Positions 14,832 to 24,347 are shown, numbered from the stretch's first letter. The stretch is DNA of 64,000 bases from Hymenobacter sp. DG01 (GCF_006352025.1 NZ_CP040936.1:1116001-1180000), one strand, 5' to 3'. Notes: generated from the sequence alone by a model not told the origin. Numbers and translations: made by a program.

Positions 14832-17270
14832 ATGAAAAAACTGTACTCGCTTCTGGTTGGCTCCCTGCTCATTAGCTCCCACTTAGTTTCGGCCCAAACC
14901 CTAGCCGAGAAAACCAAAGGCATGCAAAAGTCGCCGGGCTTTTTTCCGTTTTACTGGGATGAGAAAACGGGCCGGGTGCTGCTGGAAATCGACAAGCTCG
15001 ACCAGGAAATCCTATACGTTAGCACCCTACCCAACGGGGTAGGCTCCAACGACCTGGGCCTGGACCGCGGCCAGATCGGGCAGACGCGCATCGTGAAGTT
15101 TGTCAAGAGTGGGCCCAAGGTGCTGCTGTTGCAGCCCAACTACGATTTCCGGGCCGTGAGTCCGAACGCCGAGGAGCGGCAGTCGGTGGAGAATTCCTTT
15201 GCCCAATCGGTACTGTGGGGCTTCAAGGCCGAAGCCCAGGAAGGCAATCGGGTGCTGATTGACCTGACGCCCTTTCTGCTGCGCGACTCCCACCAGCTCG
15301 CCGACAAGCTCGAGGACCTGAAGCAGGGCTCTTACAAGGCCGAGGAAAGCCGCTCGGCGGTGTTTCTGCCCAACACCAAGTCGTTTCCGCAGAACACTGA
15401 GTTTGAAGCCGTGGTGACGCTCACGGGCAAGGGCAAAGGCCGCGAAATCAACTCCGTTACGCCCGACCCCAGCGCCGTGACAGTGCACCTGCATCACTCC
15501 TTCATTCAGCTGCCCGACGATAAGTACAAGCCCCGGGCCTTCGATCCGCGGGCTGGCTACTTCGCCAACGAGTACATGGACTACGCCGCGCCCATCGACC
15601 AGCCCATCCAGAAGCGACAGATTGTGCGGCACCGCCTCCAGAAGAAAGACCCCACCGCGGCCGTGAGTGAGCCGGTGGAGCCCATCGTGTACTACCTCGA
15701 CCGGGGCACGCCCGAGCCCGTGCGCTCGGCTCTGCTGGAAGGGGCCGCGTGGTGGAACCAGGCCTTCGAGGCAGCCGGCTACCGCAACGCCTTTCAGGTG
15801 AAGATGCTCCCCGAGGGCGTGGACCCCATGGACATCCGCTACAACCTGATTCAGTGGATTCACCGCTCCTCCCGCGGCTGGTCGTACGGCTCCTCCATCG
15901 TGGACCCGCGCACCGGCGAAATTCTTAAGGGGCAGGTGTCGCTGGGCTCCTTGCGCGAGCGGCAGGACTACCTGATTGCCGAGGGCCTGCTGCAACCCTA
16001 CGAGGACGGCAAGCCCACCAGCCCCGAAATGCTGCGCGTGAGCATGGCCCGTCTGCGCCAGCTGGCCGCCCACGAGGTAGGCCACACGCTAGGCCTGTAC
16101 CACAACTACGCCGCCAGCACCCGGGACCGGTCATCGGTGATGGACTACCCCGTGCCCCGCCTCAAACTCCGCCCCGATGGCACCGTGGACCTGAGCGAGG
16201 CCTACACCACCGAAATCGGCAGCTGGGACAAGCGCGCCATTCTCTACGGCTACCAGGATTTCGGCCCCCAGGCCGATGAAGCCGCCGCCCTCAGGAACAT
16301 CATCACCCAGACGCTCCGGGATGGCTACGTGTTCATGGCCGATGCCGACGCCCGGGCCCAGGGCGGGGCGCACCCGCTGGCCCACCTCTGGGACAACGGC
16401 ACCAGCGCCGCCGATGAGCTAAACCACGTCATGGATGTGCGGCGGGCCGTGCTGGACCGCTTCTCCGAAAAAGCTATTGCTCCCAATCAGCCCATGGCTA
16501 CCCTGGAAGAAGTGCTGGTGCCCATGTATCTGCTGCAGCGCTACCAGGTAGAGGCTACCTCCAAAGTGCTGGGCGGCCTCTACTACACCTACGCCGTGAA
16601 AGGCGACGGCCAAACCATAACGCGCCTGGTAGAGCCTGCCGAGCAGTGGAAAGCCTTCGACGCGCTGCTGCGTACGATTTCGCCCCGCGAGCTGGCCCTA
16701 TCGGAAGAGCTGCTAGCCAAGATTCCGCCCCGCCCCGTGAACTACCCGCGTACCCGCGAAACCTTCAGCGCCCGCACCGGCCTGACCTTCGACCCCACCG
16801 GCGCGGCCGAATCGGCAGCGGCTACTACCCTGGAGTTTCTGCTGAACCCCCAGCGCGCCGCCCGCCTCGAAGAGTACCACGCCCGCCACGCCAACCAACC
16901 TGGCCTAGCCGCCGTGCTCGACAAGCTGGTGAAGCAGACCTGGCAGGCCAAACCCGAAGCCGGCTACCCCGGCGAGCTGCAGCGTCTGGTAAATATGCTT
17001 ACCCTGAACCGCCTGCTAACCCTGGCCGCCACCCCGCAAGCGCCCGCCGGCGTGAAAGCCGTAACCGCCATGAAAGTGGATGAGCTGAAAACCTGGCTGC
17101 AAAAGGAAGCGAAGTCAGGGAAGGACCAAAGCCGCAAAGCCACCATGTTCGCCGCCATACGCACCATTCAGCAGTTCGAAGAAACCCCCGAGAAATTCCA
17201 GCCCGCCCCCGCCTTGCCCATGCCCGACGGCGCCCCCATCGGCAGTGAGGACGGCTGTGCGGGGTTTTAA
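14832..17270 (+). CDS. Secreted zinc-dependent metalloprotease (DUF5117-type)
   Basis: An 812-residue exported protease. Residues 1-22 are a signal peptide ending SAQ (MKKLYSLLVGSLLISSHLVSAQ). The N-terminal region matches DUF5117-type proteins (GFFPFYWDEKTGRVLLEI, VSTLPNGVGSNDLGLDRGQ). The catalytic motif HEVGHTLGLYHN begins at about residue 414 and is a full HExxHxxGxxH metzincin-like zinc site, followed by the Met-turn candidate SSVMDYPVPR. The C-terminal half is helical with no recognised domain. Expected location is the periplasm or outer surface. The gene stands alone and is read away from the CbrC gene. Confidence 0.92.
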   Translation: MKKLYSLLVGSLLISSHLVSAQTLAEKTKGMQKSPGFFPFYWDEKTGRVLLEIDKLDQEILYVSTLPNGVGSNDLGLDRGQIGQTRIVKFVKSGPKVLLLQPNYDFRAVSPNAEERQSVENSFAQSVLWGFKAEAQEGNRVLIDLTPFLLRDSHQLADKLEDLKQGSYKAEESRSAVFLPNTKSFPQNTEFEAVVTLTGKGKGREINSVTPDPSAVTVHLHHSFIQLPDDKYKPRAFDPRAGYFANEYMDYAAPIDQPIQKRQIVRHRLQKKDPTAAVSEPVEPIVYYLDRGTPEPVRSALLEGAAWWNQAFEAAGYRNAFQVKMLPEGVDPMDIRYNLIQWIHRSSRGWSYGSSIVDPRTGEILKGQVSLGSLRERQDYLIAEGLLQPYEDGKPTSPEMLRVSMARLRQLAAHEVGHTLGLYHNYAASTRDRSSVMDYPVPRLKLRPDGTVDLSEAYTTEIGSWDKRAILYGYQDFGPQADEAAALRNIITQTLRDGYVFMADADARAQGGAHPLAHLWDNGTSAADELNHVMDVRRAVLDRFSEKAIAPNQPMATLEEVLVPMYLLQRYQVEATSKVLGGLYYTYAVKGDGQTITRLVEPAEQWKAFDALLRTISPRELALSEELLAKIPPRPVNYPRTRETFSARTGLTFDPTGAAESAAATTLEFLLNPQRAARLEEYHARHANQPGLAAVLDKLVKQTWQAKPEAGYPGELQRLVNMLTLNRLLTLAATPQAPAGVKAVTAMKVDELKTWLQKEAKSGKDQSRKATMFAAIRTIQQFEETPEKFQPAPALPMPDGAPIGSEDGCAGF

Positions 17271-17320
17271 ATGAGGTAGTGGCCTAGGAAAGAAAGGGGC
17301 GGTCATACTGATAAAAAAAC

Positions 17321-17410
17321 GGTCCTGCTGAGCTTGCCAAAGCATCTCTACCTCGGACTAATTAACTGGCCTAGAGAAGCGGTAGAGATGCTTTGGCTCC
17401 GCGGACGTCA
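17321..17410. repeat. Family A repeat, variant arms
   Basis: CTGAGCTTGCCAAAGCATCTCTACC (17328-17352) pairs with GGTAGAGATGCTTTGGCTCC (17381-17400), followed by GCGGACGTCAG. It belongs to the GCATCTCT subtype also seen at 12619. It lies between convergent genes. Confidence 0.7.
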
Positions 17411-17457
17411 GATCAAGCAAGACTGTTCTTGTGTAGCCGCCATGTAGCCTAGCACCT

Positions 17458-17820
17458 CTACTCGAAAAAGTCGCCGGGGTCGGCTTGGCTGAGGTATTTG
17501 TTGAGGCTACCCAGGTCGGCGAAGATGGGGTGGACCAGGTGCAGGAACTGCTGCGTTGCGGCCCGGCTGTCGGCGTAGGCGCGGAAGATGTCGCCTTCGC
17601 CGGCTAGCTCTAGGTGGTCCAGCAGCTCCGGGGTGTGTTCCTCCACAATGGTTTCGATGTGCTCGGCCCAGGAAGCGCCGCTGCCGCTGAACCCGTGCTT
17701 TTCAAACACGGCGTAGTAGTCGTCCATTTCTGATAAGTCGACTACAATGCGGTATTGGCGCTCCGGGGTAGCGTGCTCCTGCAGGTCGTAGATGAGGAAG
17801 GGGTAGTAGGGGTTGGCCAT
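17458..17820 (-). CDS. Imm51-like immunity protein
   Basis: A 120-residue protein from the ATG at 17820 (MANPYYPFLIYDL); upstream in-frame sequence is not protein-like. It resembles the Imm51 family of small immunity proteins found in polymorphic toxin loci: GFSGSGASWAEHIETIVEEHTPEL corresponds to the family's GnGYdW...pel region, and LFHLV/LNKYL helices follow. No toxin gene is adjacent, so it is an orphan immunity gene here. The assignment is by motif memory and needs a profile search. Confidence 0.55.
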   Translation of the reverse strand: MANPYYPFLIYDLQEHATPERQYRIVVDLSEMDDYYAVFEKHGFSGSGASWAEHIETIVEEHTPELLDHLELAGEGDIFRAYADSRAATQQFLHLVHPIFADLGSLNKYLSQADPGDFFE

Positions 17821-18274
17821 GAGGTGCAAGGTAGGGGTAGTGGATTGAAGCGCGGAGAGTAAAATTAGTCCAAGCCATTGGTCCCAGTAGTTAGGATGGG
17901 GTGCACAGAGGATGATAGCCGGTGGGCTGCACCTCGGTGCCCTCAGCGCGAAGTGTTTAGATGACTTGTTGGAGGAGGATTGCATTCCAGAGAACGACCA
18001 GGTCGGTCACCAAGTCCAGCGCCCCGACCAATTCCTTCTAGGCCTCCTCTTGTTTGCGTCGAATCAGCCCGTCGCCACTGAGGGTGACTCAAAAGGTTCG
18101 ATGTCGGAACCCCGGCCAAAATCAAAGGGCATTGGAAAAAGGGGGCGTCTTTGGCCGAAATGCTTGTCCTCACTGGCGTCAGCTTTTCCTACGTCAAGCG
18201 CTACCGCAAACACCTGCAACTACCTAACACCCTTGGTCGGTCCCGACGGCAGCGTAGTAGTAGGCAAGTGGCGG
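17821..18274. other. 454-bp intergenic region with a possible gene fragment
   Basis: No complete gene is present. On the plus strand, 18088-18270 encodes about 60 residues in an open frame, including KIKGHWKKGASLAEMLVLTG and VSFSYVKRYRKHLQ. This has the spacing of a helix-turn-helix motif, but there is no proper start and the frame runs on into antisense of the ABC permease. It may be the remnant of a DNA-binding protein or transposase. Confidence 0.35.
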
Positions 18275-20635
18275 CTACTCCTCGCGCAGGCTCTGCACCG
18301 GTTTGTTACGCGCTGCACGCAGGGCCTGGCCGCCCACCGTGAGCCAGGCCAGGAGCAAGGCGCCAAGCCCAGCACTGGCGAAGTACCACCAGCGCAGGTC
18401 GATGCGGTACGCAAAATCGGCCAGCCAGTGGCGCATGACCAGGTAGCTCAGGGGCAGTGCCAGCGCAATGGCCACGACTACTAGCCGGGTCAAGTCCTTG
18501 GACAGCAGGAAAACCACACTCCACTCACTGGCCCCTAGTGCCTTACGAATGCCGATTTCCTTGCGCCGGCGCTCCGCCGTGAATGTGGACAACCCCAGCA
18601 AGCCCAGGCAGGAAATAAGAATCGCCAGGCCTGCAAAGTAGCGTGAAAGCACGGCCACGCGCCGCTCGGCGGCGTACTGAGCTTGGTAGTCGGCTTCCAG
18701 GAACTGGTACTCCAGGGTAAAGCCCGGTGCATAGGTAGTGTACAGCCTCTGGAGCCGGCCCAGCGTGGCTTGCTCCTGGCCCGCTTGCAGCTTCACCATC
18801 AGCGTGCCCGCTTGCGGTTCCAAGCGCACAATCAGCGGCCGGACTTTCTCGTGCAGCGACTCGTAGTGGAAGTCGTGGACGACGCCCAGGATGCGCGCCT
18901 GGCCGAGCCGCTGGCCCACGGGCTGCGTCATGCCCAGGCCGGCCACCAGGGCTTCATTGACGACGATGCCGGCCGTGTCGGACCGGAACTGGCGCGAGAA
19001 GCTGCGGCCTTCCTTGATGCGGATACGCAGCGTTTTCAGCAGGTCGTAGCTGGCCAGCAGGGTGTGGGCTAGCACTTTGTGCCCCTGCCACTCCAATTCC
19101 CGCCCTGGCCCTCGCTCCCCTAGGAAGCCGCCCCACAGCGCGGAGGCACTGACCACGCCGGGTAGCTTCTGCACCTCGGCCAGAAACGCCGCCGGGCGCT
19201 GGGCAGCCCGGCCCGCGGTTTCAAAGTACAGCACATTCTGCTTGTCGTAGCCCAGGCTTTTGCGCTGCACGAAGGCGAGCTGCCGGTTGATGACGAGCAC
19301 AGCCACGATGAACAGCACGGACAGCGTAAACTGGAACACGACTAGGCCCTGCCGCGTCCACCGGTCCGCCGCCCCCGCCGCCAGTTTGCCTTTCAGAACG
19401 GCGGCGGGCCGGAAGCCCGACAGGTAAAAGGCCGGGTAGCTGCCGGCCAGCAGCCCCGTGGCTAGGCCAATTCCCAAAAAGGCCAGCACTAGCCGGAAAT
19501 CCCACGTCAAGGCCAGGTGCTTGCCTGTCATCTCATTGAAGGCAGGCAGCAGGAGCCCCACCAGCAGCAGTGCCCCGCCCAGGGCCAGCAGCGCTATGGC
19601 GGTGGATTCGGTCAGGTATTGCCCCACCAGCATGGCCCGGCTGGCCCCCAGCGCTTTGCGGATGCCCACCTCTTTCATGCGCCGCGAAGCCTTGGCCGTG
19701 ACCAGGTTCATGAAATTGATGCTGGCGATGACCAGGATGAGCACGGCGACGAGCGCAAACAGGCGCACGTACTCGATGCGGCCTCCGGCTGGCACGCCGT
19801 TTTCGTAAACGCTGTGCAGGTAGGCTGCCGAGTAAGGGCGGATGAACAGCTCGCGCTGGGCCGCCTGGGCGCTTTTGCTGCGCAGGTAGCCGGCCAGCTT
19901 GGCGTTGAACTGCGCGGCGCTGGCACCCTCCTTCAGGGCGAGGTAGGTCGCAAACGGGCCGTCGTCCGCCCAGTTGACGGGCCCCTCCATGTGCATAATA
20001 TCTTTAAACACGCTGAACGGCAGCACGAAGTCGAATAGCTCAGAAGAATTGCGCGGCAGCGCGGCGAACACCCCCGATATCCGGCCGGTGCGCTTCAGGT
20101 CACCCATGTTCAGCTGCAATTCCACGGTTTGCCCGAGGCTGTTGGCCGGACTGCCGAACAACTTGGTTGCCAGCGCCTCGGAGAGTACCACGGCCTGCTT
20201 GTCAGCCAGCACTTGGGCAGGGGCGCCCTGCAGCAGCGGGTAGCTGAAAAGCTGAAAAAACTCCGGGCCGACGAATTTGCCCACGCCCGTCACGTGCTTG
20301 CCGGGCACGGCCAGGGTAAATTTTGGAAAGAAGTTGGCTGGCGTGGCGGCCACCGCGTACTCGATTTCCGGCATTTCCTCCCGCAGCGTTTCGGCCAGCC
20401 GGGGCGCCGTGCCCGCGCGGGTGTCGATGCCTCGCGCCGTGCGCTGGTTTTCCATCACCTGAAACAGGCGGTGGTCCAGGGCGTGGTAGGCGTCGAAGCT
20501 GCGCTCGTCCTGAATCCACAGGTAGATGGTCAGGGCGCAGGCCAGGCCAGTAGACAAGCCCACCAGGTTGATGAGAAACGTGCCGGGAAACCGCTGGGCG
20601 TGGCGGTAGAGCAAGAGCAGGGCGTGCTGGAACAT
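18275..20635 (-). CDS. MacB-like ABC transporter permease, duplicated FtsX core
   Basis: A 786-residue inner-membrane protein of the Bacteroidota exporter type with two MacB_PCD/FtsX repeats. A first helix near residues 20-42 is followed by a large periplasmic domain. Three helices near 285-430 then contain SRRMKEVGIRKALGASR. A second periplasmic domain and a second helix set follow, with ERRRKEIGIRKALGAS near residue 690. It ends ALRAARNKPVQSLREE, the usual tail of the family. It forms an operon with the ATPase (41-bp gap) and the adaptor upstream. It likely exports or senses an envelope compound; the substrate is unknown. Confidence 0.92.
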   Translation of the reverse strand: MFQHALLLLYRHAQRFPGTFLINLVGLSTGLACALTIYLWIQDERSFDAYHALDHRLFQVMENQRTARGIDTRAGTAPRLAETLREEMPEIEYAVAATPANFFPKFTLAVPGKHVTGVGKFVGPEFFQLFSYPLLQGAPAQVLADKQAVVLSEALATKLFGSPANSLGQTVELQLNMGDLKRTGRISGVFAALPRNSSELFDFVLPFSVFKDIMHMEGPVNWADDGPFATYLALKEGASAAQFNAKLAGYLRSKSAQAAQRELFIRPYSAAYLHSVYENGVPAGGRIEYVRLFALVAVLILVIASINFMNLVTAKASRRMKEVGIRKALGASRAMLVGQYLTESTAIALLALGGALLLVGLLLPAFNEMTGKHLALTWDFRLVLAFLGIGLATGLLAGSYPAFYLSGFRPAAVLKGKLAAGAADRWTRQGLVVFQFTLSVLFIVAVLVINRQLAFVQRKSLGYDKQNVLYFETAGRAAQRPAAFLAEVQKLPGVVSASALWGGFLGERGPGRELEWQGHKVLAHTLLASYDLLKTLRIRIKEGRSFSRQFRSDTAGIVVNEALVAGLGMTQPVGQRLGQARILGVVHDFHYESLHEKVRPLIVRLEPQAGTLMVKLQAGQEQATLGRLQRLYTTYAPGFTLEYQFLEADYQAQYAAERRVAVLSRYFAGLAILISCLGLLGLSTFTAERRRKEIGIRKALGASEWSVVFLLSKDLTRLVVVAIALALPLSYLVMRHWLADFAYRIDLRWWYFASAGLGALLLAWLTVGGQALRAARNKPVQSLREE

Positions 20636-20676
20636 AAACGCGGGCGTGAAGAAGTGTAACGGAGGGAAGGCCGCGC

Positions 20677-21366
20677 TCAGGCGCTGAACTGGCTGCGGCT
20701 GTTTTCCAGCACGATGCTGCCATCCAGCAGGCGCACGATGCGCCGGGCATAGCGGGCGTCGTGCTCGGAATGGGTCACCATGACCACGGTGGTACCGGCC
20801 TCATTCAGGTTCGTGAGCAGGGCCATCACCTCCTGGCCCGTGGCCGAGTCCAGATTGCCGGTGGGCTCGTCGGCCAGCAACAGCGGCGGCTGGTTTATCA
20901 CGGCGCGGGCCACGGCTACGCGCTGTTGCTGGCCCCCGGAAAGCTGAGCCGGAAAATGGTTGCGGCGGTGCAGCAGCTGCAAGGCATCCAGCTGCTGCCT
21001 GACGCGCTGCTGCCGCTCGGCCGCCCCTACGCCCAGGTAGCGCAAAGGCAATTCCACGTTTTCGAACACGGTCAGCTCGTCAATCAGGTTGAAGCTCTGA
21101 AAAACAAACCCAATGCTGCGCTTGCGCAGCTCGGTCCGCTTCCGCTCCGAAAGCCGGCTGGTTTCGGTGCCCAGAAAGTGCAGGCGGCCCGCGTCAGGCT
21201 CGTCCAGCAGCCCCAGCAGGTTGAGCAAGGTTGACTTGCCGCAGCCCGAAGGTCCCATAATGGCTACAAAATCGCCTGGCGGCACTTCCAGCGAGACGTT
21301 GTTTAGCGCCAGCGTGGCCACGTCGGCGGTGCGGTATACTTTTTCCATGTTCTCGATTTTAATCAT
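20677..21366 (-). CDS. ABC transporter ATP-binding protein, MacB/LolD type
   Basis: A 229-residue ATPase driving the neighbouring permease. The start is the ATG at 21366 ([13 protein letters not shown]). Walker [10 protein letters not shown] is at 39-47, the Q-loop in [13 protein letters not shown], the signature LSGGQQQR, Walker [10 protein letters not shown], and the switch His in VTHSEHD. All are intact. It lies between adaptor and permease on the same strand. Confidence 0.95.
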   Translation of the reverse strand: MIKIENMEKVYRTADVATLALNNVSLEVPPGDFVAIMGPSGCGKSTLLNLLGLLDEPDAGRLHFLGTETSRLSERKRTELRKRSIGFVFQSFNLIDELTVFENVELPLRYLGVGAAERQQRVRQQLDALQLLHRRNHFPAQLSGGQQQRVAVARAVINQPPLLLADEPTGNLDSATGQEVMALLTNLNEAGTTVVMVTHSEHDARYARRIVRLLDGSIVLENSRSQFSA

Positions 21367-21412
21367 GTTGGTAGCACTACCGTTTGGTAAGGGAAAGGAA
21401 AGAAACCCGGCA

Positions 21413-22672
21413 TTAGTCGGTGCCGGCACTCAGTGTCAGCTCGGCGTGGCTTTCGTAGCCTTCATAGCTGGAAGTGATGACCCGGTCGCCGGGTTGCAAG
21501 CCGGCTAGCACTTCAAAATACTCAGGGTTTTGGCGGCCCAGGCGAACCGCAACCCGCTGCGCCCTCGTGCCGGCCGGGTTTACCTTGAACACCCAGTTGC
21601 CGACCGTTTGCTGGTAGAAACCGCCCTTAGGCAGCCGCACGGCTGGCGCCTGCTCGCTCAAGGCTAGGCGCACCGGCAGGGTCTGGCCGCGCCGCAGCCC
21701 CGGCGGCTCGGTGCGGCCAAACTGTAAGTCAACTAGCAAGCCTTTCGTCACTTGGGGGTATATTTTGGTGAGGCGCAGCGGGTATGCGGCGCCGTCAACC
21801 AGCACTTCCCCGGCTTGGCCCACCACGATTCGGCTGATGTAGAACTCGTCCACAGTGGCCTGAATTTTAAAGCCTGAGAGGGCATCAATCTGACCCAGGC
21901 GCTGGCCCCGCGCCCGGGCTGCCCCCACCTCGGCGCTGAGCGAGGTGAGGCGGCCGCCTACCGGGGCCCGGACCAGCAGGTCGTCCATCTTGCGGCGCAT
22001 CAGGGCCAGGTTGCTGTTCATGCGGCCCAGGGAGGCCTGCATTTTGCCGACCTGCTGCATCATGGCTACCGAATCCTGGCGCAGGGCTTGCCGCGCCAGC
22101 GCCCGCTTGCGCACGAGGTAGCGGTAGGCGTTCTGGCTGCGCAGGTAGTCCTGGTGGGCAATGACCTTTTCCGCGTAGAGGGTGGCGTTAGTGTCAAACA
22201 GCCGCTGGGCCTCGGCGAGCTGAAAATCCAGGTCGGTCAGCTGGTTCTGGCGCTGCATCCGGTTTTGCACCAGCTGGTTGCGTGTGTTCTGCAGGTTGTT
22301 CATCAGTTCAAACACGGCCGTTTCGCGGTTCACCATTTCCAGCTGCAGGTTCGTGTTGGTCAGGCGCAGAATCGGCTGGCCCGGCGTCAGCGTCGCGCCT
22401 TCCTCTACCAGCAGCTCCTGCACCGTGCCGTCCTCGGCCGCGTCGAGGTAAGTGGTACGCAGGGGTTGCACCACCCCGTCGAGGGCGGTAAACTCTTGAA
22501 AGACGCCCCGGCTTACCGGGCTGATGGTCAGGCGGCGGGTATCTACCCGGAGCCCACTAGCCGAGCGGGCCGTGAACACGCTGGCGGCCAGCAGCCCCAC
22601 CAGCAGCAAGCCTCCCGTCACCAGCAGGAGCTTAGCCAGCGGCCACTTTTTCTGGATAATTGGAACGTCCAT
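21413..22672 (-). CDS. HlyD/MacA-type periplasmic adaptor of the ABC exporter
   Basis: A 419-residue adaptor anchored by one N-terminal helix (LAKLLLVTGGLLLVGLLAA, about 12-30). Lipoyl halves (DGTVQELLVEEGATLTPGQPIL and APVGGRLTSL) flank a long coiled-coil hairpin of about 120 residues, and a beta-barrel follows (ATVDEFYISRIVVG). It is the first gene of a three-gene operon with ATPase and permease, and it starts 33 bp downstream of the predicted transcription start of a sigma-54-like promoter. MacA-like proteins link such permeases to a TolC-type channel, which is not in this window. Confidence 0.93.
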   Translation of the reverse strand: MDVPIIQKKWPLAKLLLVTGGLLLVGLLAASVFTARSASGLRVDTRRLTISPVSRGVFQEFTALDGVVQPLRTTYLDAAEDGTVQELLVEEGATLTPGQPILRLTNTNLQLEMVNRETAVFELMNNLQNTRNQLVQNRMQRQNQLTDLDFQLAEAQRLFDTNATLYAEKVIAHQDYLRSQNAYRYLVRKRALARQALRQDSVAMMQQVGKMQASLGRMNSNLALMRRKMDDLLVRAPVGGRLTSLSAEVGAARARGQRLGQIDALSGFKIQATVDEFYISRIVVGQAGEVLVDGAAYPLRLTKIYPQVTKGLLVDLQFGRTEPPGLRRGQTLPVRLALSEQAPAVRLPKGGFYQQTVGNWVFKVNPAGTRAQRVAVRLGRQNPEYFEVLAGLQPGDRVITSSYEGYESHAELTLSAGTD

Positions 22673-22714
22673 GCAGGTAATGGCTTGAAGTCGTGGGGTT
22701 GCGCCCTGAGCTTA

Positions 22715-22731
22715 TGCCAAGAACAGTGCCT
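22715..22731 (-). promoter_or_regulatory. Candidate sigma-54 promoter for the ABC exporter operon
   Basis: On the minus strand the sequence is AGGCACTGTTCTTGGCA. The -24 box GGCAC is exact, and the -12 box reads TTGG instead of TTGC with correct spacing. The predicted start site is near 22705, about 33 bp before the adaptor ATG. The facing gene encodes a sigma-54 activator, which supports the call. Confidence 0.5.
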
Positions 22732-22793
22732 TCGTTGTAACTCCTTGTATTGCAATGAATCAACTTATTGCCCTTTGCTCAGCTCCGCTAAAA

Positions 22794-22834
22794 CGTCCGG
22801 TTTCGATACACGTAACCGTCCGGTTGTGATACAC
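22794..22834. promoter_or_regulatory. Tandem 18-bp repeats, likely activator binding sites
   Basis: CGTCCGGTTTCGATACAC (22794-22811) and CGTCCGGTTGTGATACAC (22817-22834) differ at two positions and are spaced 23 bp apart, about two helical turns. They lie about 90-130 bp upstream of the predicted start of the exporter transcript, a typical distance for enhancer sites of NtrC-type activators. They are about 140-180 bp from the regulator's own start. Confidence 0.55.
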
Positions 22835-22973
22835 CCACATGCGGTCTTGATCTAGGAAATCGGCTTGCCCGACGCAGAAAGCCCCCTGACGTACCCATAG
22901 CATGGTTTGTGTGCGCCGGTGCTTGGCTTAGTTGCCCGCAAGCGTTACTTTTCCGCCTTATTCTCTCCGGCCC

Positions 22974-24347
22974 ATGATTGCCAAGCAAGCCCGCGTATTG
23001 GTAGTAGATGACGACAGCGACGTGCTGTTTGCCGTGAAGATGCTGCTCAAAACCGAGGTGCAGGAAGTTGTCACGGAAACGAACCCCGAGCGGTTGCTCT
23101 CGCTACTGAGCAAGCAGTCTTTCGATGCCATCCTGCTGGACATGAACTACCGCAGCGGCGTCGCCACGGGCAACGAGGGGTTCTACTGGTTGAGCCGCAT
23201 ACTAGAGCGTGACCCACAAGCGACCGTCCTCATGCTAACCGCCTACGGCGACGTGCCCACCGCCGTGCGCTCCCTCAAAGCCGGCGCCACGGACTTCCTG
23301 CTCAAGCCCTGGCGTAATGAGCAGCTGCTACACGCCCTGACGGCCGCCCTGAACGCCCGAAGCGGCCGCCACGGCCAGCGGGCCCCGCAACGTCCGGCTG
23401 CTCCGCGGGCTACGGCCGCGCTGCTGGGCGAATCGACGGCCATGCAGGAAGTGTTGGCCCTAGTCGAGAAAGTGGCTCCCACCGAAGCCAACGTGCTGCT
23501 GCTGGGCGAAAACGGCACGGGTAAGGAATTGGTGGCCCAGGCCCTGCACGCCCAGTCCTACCGGTCTAGCCAGCCCTTCGTCACTGCCGACGTGGGCGCC
23601 CTGAGCGAGGGGCTGTTTGAGAGCGAATTGTTTGGCCACGTTAAGGGTGCCTTCACTGATGCCAGAGAAACCCGGGTGGGCCGTTTTCAGGCGGCCAACG
23701 GCGGTACTTTATTTCTGGATGAGCTGGGCAACCTGTCCTTGCCCCAACAGGCCAAGCTGCTCACAGTCCTGCAAAACCGGCAGGTTACACCCGTCGGCAG
23801 CAACGCGCCCGTGCCGGTGGACATCCGGCTTGTGTCGGCCACTAATGCCCCGCTGGCCGAGTTGGCCGCCCGGGGGGCGTTTCGTCAGGACCTGCTCTAC
23901 CGGCTGAATACCGTCGCGCTAACCCTACCTCCCTTACGCGAGCGGGGCGACGATGTACTGCTGCTGGCCCGGCATTTTGCCACCATGTACGCCGCACGCA
24001 ACCGCAAGCCTACGCCGGACTTCACGCCGGCCGCACTGGCCCGGCTGCGGCAATACCCGTGGCCGGGCAACGTGCGGGAGCTGCAACACGCCGTGGAGCG
24101 CGCCGTCATCCTGGCCGCCGGCCCCGCGCTGCAGCCGCAGGATTTTCCGCTGGCACCGCCGACTAAGCCAACTGCCCCCGCGCTGGCTTCGGCCCAGCCG
24201 GCCAAGCCGTTGCAGTTGCTGGAAGTAGAGAAAAACACTATTCTGCGCGTCATCGAGCGTCACAACGGCAACCTGACTCAGGCGGCCAAAGAACTGGGCC
24301 TTACCCGCACAGCACTTTACCGCCGACTGGAGAAACATGCCATTTAA
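22974..24347 (+). CDS. NtrC-family sigma-54-dependent response regulator
   Basis: A 457-residue activator. The start is the ATG at 22974 (MIAKQARVLVVDDD). The receiver has acidic residues D12-D14, phosphorylated D56 in DAILLDMNY, T94-region and K114-region residues. The AAA+ domain has Walker A GENGTGKE and Walker B GGTLFLDELGN. The sigma-54 contact loop reads GAFTDA where GAFTGA is standard. A Fis-type HTH ends the protein (LTQAAKELGLTRTALYRRLEKH). It is transcribed away from the ABC exporter operon and overlaps the kinase gene by 11 bp, so it likely activates the exporter promoter. Confidence 0.95.
   Translation: MIAKQARVLVVDDDSDVLFAVKMLLKTEVQEVVTETNPERLLSLLSKQSFDAILLDMNYRSGVATGNEGFYWLSRILERDPQATVLMLTAYGDVPTAVRSLKAGATDFLLKPWRNEQLLHALTAALNARSGRHGQRAPQRPAAPRATAALLGESTAMQEVLALVEKVAPTEANVLLLGENGTGKELVAQALHAQSYRSSQPFVTADVGALSEGLFESELFGHVKGAFTDARETRVGRFQAANGGTLFLDELGNLSLPQQAKLLTVLQNRQVTPVGSNAPVPVDIRLVSATNAPLAELAARGAFRQDLLYRLNTVALTLPPLRERGDDVLLLARHFATMYAARNRKPTPDFTPAALARLRQYPWPGNVRELQHAVERAVILAAGPALQPQDFPLAPPTKPTAPALASAQPAKPLQLLEVEKNTILRVIERHNGNLTQAAKELGLTRTALYRRLEKHAI

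Noticed and set aside
15027..16085. A 352-residue open frame on the minus strand.
   Set aside because: It is antisense to the DUF5117-type metalloprotease, whose zinc motif and signal peptide are intact; the peptide has no domain features.
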